Positions 1 through 5,177 of a stretch of 5,177 bases of DNA are shown here, piece after piece. Under the pieces are notes generated by a model. That model made no database searches and was not told the origin of the DNA. It was given only the letters and a program-made list of their open reading frames with translations. Position 1 is the first letter of the stretch; each line of letters starts with the position of its first letter. A program made the position numbers and the translations under genes. This DNA comes from Flavobacteriaceae bacterium (GTDB lineage Bacteria; Bacteroidota; Bacteroidia; Flavobacteriales; Flavobacteriaceae): the NCBI GenBank assembly GCA_008081325.1, contig VMCO01000099.1, forward strand, positions 1 through 5,177. Reading direction: 5' to 3'.

Positions 1-565
1 CATAGACCCCTAAAATTACAAGAATCAATGATCCTGACACACCTGGTAAAATCATAGCTGACGAAGCAATTATTGCAGAAAATAAAACATACAATAAACT
101 AATTTCATTTGATTCATAAGTCCAAAATGATGAAAGAAATAAAGAAAACAATATTGATATAATTAAAAAAAAGAAATTTATTATGTTCCATTTTTTTATC
201 ATTTTGTAGATTATATAAACTGTTGCAAATATTAACCCTAAAAAAAATGACCAAATAAATAAAGGAAATTTTTCTAGAAAAGTGGCCGAAATTTTTACAA
301 AAGAAATTAGGCTAATTCCAACTCCTGTAACCAGCACTAATAAAAAATTTCCGTTTAATTTTTTCCAAAAAGAGTTGAAACCATTATTCTTTAGGTCAGA
401 TAACAGATTAAGATTTACTTCACTAATTGATCTGATTAGTTCTTCGTAAATTCCGACCAATAAAGCAATTGTTCCACCTGAGATACCAGGCATTGCATCT
501 GCTATACCCATGAAAACACCCTTAAAGAATAATTTTATATAATCTATTGTATTTCTACTTCGCAT
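1..565 (-). CDS. DUF368 / PopT-type polyprenyl-phosphate transporter, N-terminal part (runs off left edge)
   Basis: This is the first 188 residues of a polytopic inner-membrane protein; the C-terminus lies beyond the window. Family knowledge: DUF368 proteins (PopT) have been identified as undecaprenyl phosphate translocases, which return the lipid carrier of peptidoglycan and surface-polysaccharide synthesis to the cytoplasmic face. Seen here: a short cytoplasmic-type start (MRSRNTIDYIKLFFKG), then MGIADAMPGISGGT at about residues 19-32 followed by GIYEELIRSI, which is the N-terminal DUF368 signature. Hydrophobic segments lie near 73-92, 101-120, 129-147 and 155-173. A second, related motif, MILPGVSGS at 171-179, ends the visible part. 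The paired PGxSG motifs match the internal duplication of the family. The ATG at 563-565 is the start. It lies 20 bases after the TPR stop with no Shine-Dalgarno sequence, so the gene is probably translated from the same message. About 100 or more residues are likely missing. The family call is firm; the substrate is inferred from the family. Confidence 0.93.
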   Translation of the reverse strand, partial: MRSRNTIDYIKLFFKGVFMGIADAMPGISGGTIALLVGIYEELIRSISEVNLNLLSDLKNNGFNSFWKKLNGNFLLVLVTGVGISLISFVKISATFLEKFPLFIWSFFLGLIFATVYIIYKMIKKWNIINFFFLIISILFSLFLSSFWTYESNEISLLYVLFSAIIASSAMILPGVSGSLILVILGVY

Positions 566-585
566 ATTAAAATTCTAGTGTTAAA

Positions 586-1644
586 CTAGTAATTTTTTGT
601 TGAAGTTTTGGATAAGCAGTTTAAATATATTTTCCAGTATTTAGATTTTTCTTGATTTAGCTTTATTGCTTTTTCTATATATTCTTTAGCTCTTTTGAAT
701 TTGTTTTCTCTATAATAGAACATTGATAGTCTAAAATAAGCTTTATCCATATTAGGATCTTCATTGACACACTTGAAATAAAATTCTAAAGAATTTTTAT
801 AGTCAGACTTCTTCTCAAAACAAAAAGCTATTCTGAATAGAGCATAGGAGGAATTAGGATTTATACTGATAATTTCTTTATAGTTATTAATTGCATCGTC
901 ATATTTTTTCATTTTCTCTAATAACTTTCCTTTGTCGATATATGGGCTTGTAAAAGTATCATCAGAGAATATTGCATAGTCAAATGCGGCAATAGCCTCT
1001 TTATACATTTTAGTTTTTACATAGTTTTTACCTAAATTATGCCATCCAATTTCACTATATGGATTTTTTGATAGGTAATCTTTTAAGAAAAAAATTAGTC
1101 CATTTGTATCTTTAATCATTTCGTAGCAATAAAGTATATTATATAATGCACTATGATCTAAATAATCATAATTAAGACTTTTTTTGAAATAGTAGTTAGA
1201 TTTAGAGAAGTTCTCTGTAAATAAATACTCAATTCCAATCTGATAAAACAGTTCTGTCTCATTCTCATAGTCATTAATTATACTTTTTAGTAATGCAATG
1301 GACTTGTTATGTTTTTTTTGTTTAGATAGGATACTGGATTTTAATATTATAGCCTCATAATTATTAGTTTCAATCATCAGTAAAGAATTCACTAGATCTA
1401 ATGCATTATCTAATTTATCTTCCTGAATAAATATTTCTATCTCATATAGACATAGGTTTGAGTTGGATGGATGTTGGCTTAATGAAAGCTTGAGTGCCTT
1501 TTTTGCTAATGTTAATTTACCAGTGTCTAAATAGTAGGAAATGATACTTTCAAATTCGACCGAATCAAAGAAAAGTACTTTATTTTCTTTAACCATTTTT
1601 TCAAATCTACTAATTGAAAAGTTTATGTCATTCACATTATCCAT
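586..1644 (-). CDS. Tetratricopeptide-repeat protein, shorter than usual for this position
   Basis: This is a 352-residue protein built almost wholly of TPR helix pairs, with no signal peptide or membrane segment, so probably cytoplasmic. Such proteins act as scaffolds for protein contacts; no partner can be read from the sequence. Counting from the GTG at 1645-1647, roughly nine 34-residue units run from about residue 31 to 335. The clearest are near 132-165, 200-233 (IGWHNLGKNY...EAIAAFDYAI), 234-267, 268-301 and 302-335. The N-terminal segment SRFEKMVKENKVLFFDSVEFE precedes the repeats and resembles a conserved opening of flavobacterial relatives. I chose the ATG at 1642-1644; the adjacent upstream GTG is also possible and would add one residue. 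The protein ends soon after YWKIYLNCLSK. Relatives I remember from next to DUF368 genes continue for about 100 more residues of TPR, so this copy seems C-terminally short (inference from memory). Its start abuts a 9-bp inverted repeat. Confidence 0.9.
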   Translation of the reverse strand: MDNVNDINFSISRFEKMVKENKVLFFDSVEFESIISYYLDTGKLTLAKKALKLSLSQHPSNSNLCLYEIEIFIQEDKLDNALDLVNSLLMIETNNYEAIILKSSILSKQKKHNKSIALLKSIINDYENETELFYQIGIEYLFTENFSKSNYYFKKSLNYDYLDHSALYNILYCYEMIKDTNGLIFFLKDYLSKNPYSEIGWHNLGKNYVKTKMYKEAIAAFDYAIFSDDTFTSPYIDKGKLLEKMKKYDDAINNYKEIISINPNSSYALFRIAFCFEKKSDYKNSLEFYFKCVNEDPNMDKAYFRLSMFYYRENKFKRAKEYIEKAIKLNQEKSKYWKIYLNCLSKTSTKNY

Positions 1645-1730
1645 CACAAATCATCTTTCTAATAAAAATAAATATGATTTGTTTAAAATAAATCAGGAAA
1701 CTTTAAACTTCTTAACAAACTAATTAACAG
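1645..1730 (-). other. 86-base intergenic gap between aminotransferase and TPR genes
   Basis: This is the only substantial non-coding stretch of the window. Apart from the 9-bp inverted repeat at its downstream end, it holds a weaker 7-base pair of arms (GTTTAAA 1681-1687 and TTTAAAC 1702-1708) and a one-mismatch match to the Bacteroidota -7 element (TTAGTTTG, 1723-1716 on the minus strand). No -33 element stands at usual spacing. There is no stable G+C hairpin followed by a T run, so no rho-independent terminator is visible. An internal promoter here is possible but not shown. Confidence 0.5.
1646..1682 (-). repeat. Perfect 9-bp inverted repeat at the TPR gene start
   Basis: On the minus strand ACAAATCAT (1682-1674) and ATGATTTGT (1654-1646) are exact reverse complements separated by 19 A/T-rich bases. 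The downstream arm ends one base before the ATG of the TPR gene (1644) and includes part of the alternative GTG. In RNA it could form a stem that hides the start codon; in DNA it could bind a dimeric regulator. It lies in the only sizeable gap of the gene run, which fits a local control element. The arms are A/T-rich in an A/T-rich genome, so chance is a real possibility. Confidence 0.4.
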
Positions 1731-2906
1731 CTATTCAATTGAGTCAAGAATATTTAAAATTATATCACAACCATCTTCCAGTTCTTTTTTAGAGATAGTT
1801 AATGGTGGAGTTATTCTAACCGCTTTTTTTTCAATCAGAAGCCAAAAAAGGATTAAACCTTTACTCTTTGCTTCTAAAACTAACTTATTAGTAATTTCAA
1901 TATTTCTCATTATTAAACAAAGCATTAACCCAATACCTCTAACTTCTTTAATGAGTTTATGTTTTAATTTTTTTCTGATTAAATTTTCTTTTTCATTTAT
2001 ACCTTCTAATAATTTAGAACCTAAAACGATTTTTAAAGTTTGTAGAGCAGCAGCTGTAATCACTGGATTTCCTCCGAATGTTGTGATATGCCCAAGAATT
2101 GGATTGATATGGAGAGTATCCATTAATTTCTTTGAACATGTAAATGCTCCAATCGGAATACCTCCGCCTAATCCTTTTCCGTAAACGATTATATCAGGAA
2201 TACAATCAAAGTTTTCAAATCCAAATAATTTTCCAGTTCTACCAATTCCAGTTTGAATTTCATCTAAAATTAACAAAGCACCAACTTCTTCACATCTCTT
2301 TTTTATTTCGATTAGATATCCATTTTTTGGAACAATAAAACCTGCACTACCTTGAATGGTTTCTAATATAACGCATGAGGTGTTATCATCAATTCTATCT
2401 AAGTCTTTAAACGAATTAAAATCAATAAAGTCAACTTCGGGAATTAAAGGTTCAAAGGGTTTTTTTCTTTCTTCCAATCCCATTAGAGTAAGAGCACCCA
2501 TAGTACTTCCATGATATGCATTTTTTGCAGCAATAATCTTACTTCTTCCTGTATATCTTCTTGCTAATTTCATCGATCCTTCCAATGCCTCTGTTCCAGA
2601 ATTAGTAAAATATGTACAATTCAGATTTTTTGGTAGGTTTTTGGCTAACAGTTTAGCTAAATCTAAAGATGGTTTTGTTACAAATTCACCGTATACCATC
2701 ACATGCATATATTTTTCAGATTGATTTTTAATTGCCTCAATTACTTTTTCATTGCAATGACCAACACTGCATGCTGAAACACCAGCTACAAAATCTAAAT
2801 ATTTTTTATTATCATTATCGTAGATATAGCTCCCTTTTGCCTTAGAAACTTCAATCATCAAAGGATAGGGTGTTGTTTGTGCTTGATATTTTTTAAATTC
2901 TGAAAT
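1731..2906 (-). CDS. Class III PLP-dependent aminotransferase (acetylornithine/ornithine aminotransferase-like)
   Basis: This is a cytoplasmic fold-type I aminotransferase that moves an amino group through pyridoxal phosphate; the amino donor and acceptor cannot be fixed from sequence. Counting from the TTG at 2859-2861: KGSYIYD and YLDFVAG (9-27), the cofactor-phosphate loop NSGTEA (87-92), NAYHGST (114-120), the pyridine-nitrogen aspartate D200 in LILDEIQTGIGRTG, the Schiff-base lysine K229 in YGKGLGGG, TTFGGNP (260-266), and RITPPL (349-354). All key residues are present. The start is unusual. The frame upstream of TTG-ATG (2856-2861) still encodes the family-like KYQAQTTPYPL, but an in-frame TAG at 2919-2921 bounds it, and no ATG, GTG or TTG lies between. 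I place the start at an ATT (2904-2906), giving 391 residues, near the usual family length. An ATT at 2916-2918 is another option. The conventional fallback is TTG at 2861 (376 residues) or ATG at 2858. The gene follows the OstA-like gene with essentially no gap, suggesting coupled translation. Confidence 0.93.
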   Translation of the reverse strand: MSEFKKYQAQTTPYPLMIEVSKAKGSYIYDNDNKKYLDFVAGVSACSVGHCNEKVIEAIKNQSEKYMHVMVYGEFVTKPSLDLAKLLAKNLPKNLNCTYFTNSGTEALEGSMKLARRYTGRSKIIAAKNAYHGSTMGALTLMGLEERKKPFEPLIPEVDFIDFNSFKDLDRIDDNTSCVILETIQGSAGFIVPKNGYLIEIKKRCEEVGALLILDEIQTGIGRTGKLFGFENFDCIPDIIVYGKGLGGGIPIGAFTCSKKLMDTLHINPILGHITTFGGNPVITAAALQTLKIVLGSKLLEGINEKENLIRKKLKHKLIKEVRGIGLMLCLIMRNIEITNKLVLEAKSKGLILFWLLIEKKAVRITPPLTISKKELEDGCDIILNILDSIE

Positions 2907-2918
2907 GATAGTTTTAAT
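2862..2918 (-). other. Open in-frame N-terminal extension of the aminotransferase without a canonical start codon
   Basis: Reading the aminotransferase frame upstream of TTG 2859-2861 gives IKTIISEFKKYQAQTTPYP up to the TAG at 2919-2921. KYQAQTTPYPL matches the N-terminal segment I recall in flavobacterial relatives (KYQAQTTPHPL). From 2859 to 2950 the minus strand has no ATG or GTG in any frame. Its only TTGs are the one at 2859-2861 and one at 2938-2940, which is in the OstA frame. The initiation codons left in frame are ATT (2904-2906, 2916-2918) and ATC (2907-2909). The ATT at 2916-2918 overlaps the OstA stop TAA (2914-2916) by one base. Confidence 0.7.
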
Positions 2919-4521
2919 CTAGATGTTTGATTTTTGTCAATTTAAATTTTTTATCTTCAAGAAAGAGATCATTGACTGTTTTTATGATCTCATCTTCTCT
3001 AAAATAGAATCCCTTTAATAATTTATCATTTTCATTGAATTCATCTTCAGGATATACTCTTCCGTCAACTTGATTAATTTTGGTAAATGTGTCAATATTT
3101 TGTTCGGAAATAAAAATTTTAATTTTTGCCGATTTTGATTTATCGATTCCAATCAATTCATTTTCAGAATTTCTTAAATAGTATACTGATTCAGCATTTT
3201 TAAGAATGTCTACTTCTTTTAATTTACCCTCTATAAAATTTCCATTTAGTCTTTTCCCTGATATTTGATTAAACCCTAATTCCATGGTATCTTTCTCGAT
3301 TATAAATGCATTATTAAAAACAAAAAGAGAATCGATGACATTATTTTCAATATTAAATTTTATATGAATTGAGTCACCTGTTATTTGACTTTTATTGTTC
3401 CATAAAATAGGTTTTTTCACTTTTTTTGATCTAATTTCTGAGTTCTTCTGTTTATTTATAAGCTGAGCAATTCCGGTGATTTGATTAAAATGTATTGAAT
3501 CACATTTTCCACTGAGATTATTCCTTAGAATTTTACCGTTCATAAATGCTCTAATAATTTGCTCATTCTCTTTACCAGTGATTACTATTGATTCACCATG
3601 AATATAAGTTGTATCCTTTTCTTTAAAAGAAGCAATCAAGGCTCTCTTTTGAATAAACATTGAATCTATATCCCTGTGTATTTCAGCATAATGACCTGTA
3701 GATAATGTCTTATTTATAGTGTCAAGAATTCTTATGTTATTTGTTGCGGATGCATAATTTATTGACCTGTCAAAGTAAATACTATCTCCATTAATTTGAT
3801 ATTCTTCAAAATCAATTTTGGAATTTTTGATAAAATATCCGTTATCATTCATGGTGTCATAATAACCGAATTCACAATATATTTTTGAATCATCAGTGAT
3901 AATATCAGTAGGACCTGAAAAGTATGACTTTCCAGATTCGGTAAAATAGTTAAGGATATCAGAATAAATATTATATTTTGGAGTTCTTAAATCAACATTT
4001 GTTTCAAAACGATACTTTTTTTCATTAGCAAAAAAAGTCCCTTTTAAGCTATATATAGTATCACTCAAGTTTCGGATTAATTTTCCTTTTTCACTATAAA
4101 ATGCTTCCTGTTTATTTCTGTCAAAATATAATGATTCTGTGTATAGATTTGATTCAGGTTCATTTAAAATTACATTTCCCTCTGCATAAACTAATTTTGT
4201 ATCTCCATTATATTCTAGATAATTTGCTTTTAGATTTAGAGTGTCCCCTTGTTTTAATGAAACTTCACCAAATGCTTCTATAAAATTTTTTTCTTCGTAA
4301 AAAAAAGCTTGATTACATGTCATTAAAACACCGTCATGAGAGATAAGAACTTTCTGTTCTTTGTCTCTCGTTAACACTGATGCATCTGGATACTTGTTTT
4401 TGTCTTTTTCAAAAAAACCTGCTCTTTCAATTTTTATTTTTGTTTTTTCTTGTGCAAATATTGTTGTGCTAAAACAAAACGATAAAAGAAAACCAGATAT
4501 TAATAAGATGTGTTTTTTCAC
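2914..4521 (-). CDS. OstA/LptA-like periplasmic protein of the lipopolysaccharide transport type
   Basis: This is a 535-residue exported protein. Family knowledge: OstA/LptA-type proteins form stacked beta-jellyroll bridges that carry lipopolysaccharide from inner to outer membrane. Seen here: a signal peptide MKKHILLISGFLLSFCFSTTIFA, with likely cleavage near residues 23-24, then a beta-rich body. The N-terminal third has the classic OstA pattern: LMTCNQAFFYEEKNFIEAFGEV (66-87), LNLKANYLEYNGDTKLVYAEGNV (95-117), and further D-x-L-Y/F units. Later come GDSIYFD (245-251), DSIHFN (341-346) and GDSIHIKF (382-389). The C-terminal GFYFREDEI (504-512) resembles the end of Bacteroidota OstA-like proteins. 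I chose GTG at 4519-4521 because it starts exactly at the signal peptide and leaves 4 bases after the purA stop. The open frame extends 16 codons further to a TTG at 4567-4569 inside purA, but that start would bury the signal peptide behind a charged leader. It is longer than proteobacterial LptA because it has several jellyroll-like units. Direct evidence for lipid binding is lacking. Confidence 0.9.
   Translation of the reverse strand: MKKHILLISGFLLSFCFSTTIFAQEKTKIKIERAGFFEKDKNKYPDASVLTRDKEQKVLISHDGVLMTCNQAFFYEEKNFIEAFGEVSLKQGDTLNLKANYLEYNGDTKLVYAEGNVILNEPESNLYTESLYFDRNKQEAFYSEKGKLIRNLSDTIYSLKGTFFANEKKYRFETNVDLRTPKYNIYSDILNYFTESGKSYFSGPTDIITDDSKIYCEFGYYDTMNDNGYFIKNSKIDFEEYQINGDSIYFDRSINYASATNNIRILDTINKTLSTGHYAEIHRDIDSMFIQKRALIASFKEKDTTYIHGESIVITGKENEQIIRAFMNGKILRNNLSGKCDSIHFNQITGIAQLINKQKNSEIRSKKVKKPILWNNKSQITGDSIHIKFNIENNVIDSLFVFNNAFIIEKDTMELGFNQISGKRLNGNFIEGKLKEVDILKNAESVYYLRNSENELIGIDKSKSAKIKIFISEQNIDTFTKINQVDGRVYPEDEFNENDKLLKGFYFREDEIIKTVNDLFLEDKKFKLTKIKHLD
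4519..4521 (-). other. GTG start codon of the OstA-like gene
   Basis: On the minus strand the purA stop TAG (4528-4526) is followed by TTTG and then GTG AAA AAA CAC. No ATG is available near the signal peptide; the next in-frame options are TTG at 4522-4524 and TTG at 4567-4569. GTG gives the positively charged MKKH n-region directly before the hydrophobic core, so it is the best start. The 4-base spacing after the purA stop suggests translational coupling. Confidence 0.7.
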
Positions 4522-4525
4522 CAAA

Positions 4526-5177
4526 CTATCTAAAAAGTGTTTCTTTTCTGTCTGGCCCGACAGAAACAATTACAATGGGAATTTTTAACTCTTTTTCTAA
4601 AAAATTAATATAATCATTTAAATTTTCAGGTAGATTATCAGAGGATTTTAATTCTCTTAGATCTTCTGTCCATCCGTTGAATTCTTTATAAATAGGTTCG
4701 ATAGATTCGTCTGAAAGATCATACGGTAAGTTTTCTATTATTTCTCCTCTGTATTTATATTTTGTACAAACTAATATTTTATCAAAACCACTCAAAACAT
4801 CGGTTTTCATCATCATTAGTTTGGTTACACCATTAATTTTACAAGCATATTTTAGGGCAATTAAATCTAACCAACCGCATCTTCTTGGTCTTCCGGTTGT
4901 TGCTCCAAACTCGTTACCGATCTTACTCATTCTTTCCCCATATTCATCAAATAGTTCAGTAGGAAAGGGTCCTGATCCAACTCTGGTCGTGTAAGCTTTA
5001 AAAATCCCAAATACATCTTTTATTGAATTTGGAGATATTCCTAGTCCAGTGCATGCACCTGCAGCGGTTGTATTTGATGAGGTAACATAAGGGTATGTGC
5101 CAAAGTCAATATCCAATAGTGATCCTTGGGCGCCCTCTGCTAAGATCGATTTATTTTGATCTTGTGAATCAAACAAT
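4526..5177 (-). CDS. purA: Adenylosuccinate synthetase, C-terminal half (runs off right edge)
   Basis: PurA joins IMP and aspartate with GTP hydrolysis to make adenylosuccinate, the first committed step from IMP to AMP, in the cytoplasm. The window holds the last 216 or so residues; the N-terminal half with the GTP-binding loop and catalytic aspartate and histidine lies beyond the right edge. Counting from the codon at 5174-5176: AEGAQGSLLDIDFGTYPYVTSS (13-34), TTAAGACTGLG (36-46), RVGSGPFPTE (65-74), the aspartate-binding loop GATTGRPRRCGWLD (91-104), the guanine-recognition KTD (124-126) in MMMKTDVLSGF, and the closing SVGPDRKET (205-213). All expected C-terminal motifs are intact. The TTG at 5174-5176 is an internal leucine codon, not a start. 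The gene ends 4 bases before the OstA-like start and appears to head or join the same transcription unit. Confidence 0.97.
   Translation of the reverse strand, partial: LFDSQDQNKSILAEGAQGSLLDIDFGTYPYVTSSNTTAAGACTGLGISPNSIKDVFGIFKAYTTRVGSGPFPTELFDEYGERMSKIGNEFGATTGRPRRCGWLDLIALKYACKINGVTKLMMMKTDVLSGFDKILVCTKYKYRGEIIENLPYDLSDESIEPIYKEFNGWTEDLRELKSSDNLPENLNDYINFLEKELKIPIVIVSVGPDRKETLFR

Noticed and set aside
575..589. Small inverted repeat CTAGT/ACTAG around the TPR stop codon
   Set aside because: Five-base arms with a five-base loop and no T run; too weak for a terminator, and the next gene starts 20 bases after the TPR stop.
1639..1656. Tiny upstream frame (Met-Ile-Cys-Asp-Gly) overlapping the TPR start
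   Set aside because: Five codons in an A/T-rich leader with no further support; likely chance.
1681..1708. GTTTAAA/TTTAAAC inverted arms in the intergenic gap
   Set aside because: All but one base of each seven-base arm is A or T, and the TTTAAA core is self-complementary, so it is expected by chance here.
1716..1738. Possible Bacteroidota promoter (TTAGTTTG at 1723-1716 with TTG at 1738-1736, minus strand)
   Set aside because: The -7 element has one mismatch and the TTG is only 12 bases upstream, too close for the usual spacing.
1541..4588. Plus-strand open frames of 60-77 codons at 1541-1723, 1951-2184, 2144-2338, 4101-4283 and 4361-4588
   Set aside because: All but the tail of the first lie opposite well-supported minus-strand genes, have no recognisable motifs, and look like by-products of A/T-rich coding sequence.
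1..5177. Defence island, mobile element, CRISPR array or biosynthetic cluster
   Set aside because: No transposase, integrase, repeat array, nuclease or helicase is present; every gene has a recognisable core or envelope family and base composition looks uniform by eye.

Overview
The window is a stretch of low-GC, tightly packed chromosome from a member of the Bacteroidota, most likely Flavobacteriia or a close relative. This rests on three points: strong A+T bias, no clear Shine-Dalgarno sites before the genes, and protein sequences of flavobacterial type. The last include PurA with an MMMKTDVLSGF segment, an OstA-like protein whose signal peptide ends in IFAQ, and an aminotransferase carrying KYQAQTTPYPL. 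This assignment comes from recalled family resemblance, not a search.

All genes lie on the minus strand and read from the right edge to the left. The order is: the C-terminal half of adenylosuccinate synthetase purA (4526-5177, cut by the right edge); a secreted OstA/LptA-like protein (2914-4521); a class III PLP-dependent aminotransferase (1731 to about 2906); a tetratricopeptide-repeat protein (586-1644); and the N-terminal part of a DUF368/PopT-type membrane protein (1-565, cut by the left edge). purA to OstA is separated by 4 bases. The OstA stop is next to, or overlaps, the aminotransferase start. TPR to DUF368 is 20 bases. The only real gap is 86 bases (1645-1730) before the TPR gene, and it holds a perfect 9-bp inverted repeat beside the start codon. 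The genes are probably co-transcribed, with a possible second control point in that gap. No intergenic stretch exceeds 300 bases. I see no RNA gene, mobile element, CRISPR array or convincing terminator.

Functionally, the run joins purine synthesis (PurA) to two envelope functions: the OstA-like protein (lipopolysaccharide transport across the periplasm) and DUF368/PopT (return of the undecaprenyl phosphate carrier across the inner membrane). The aminotransferase and the TPR protein between them have no assigned role in this context. This looks like a conserved core locus, not an accessory island, and I did not find a new system. The points most worth checking are the aminotransferase reading frame, whose conserved N-terminus has no ATG, GTG or TTG start; the GTG start of OstA; the apparently shortened TPR protein; and the inverted repeat at the TPR start.
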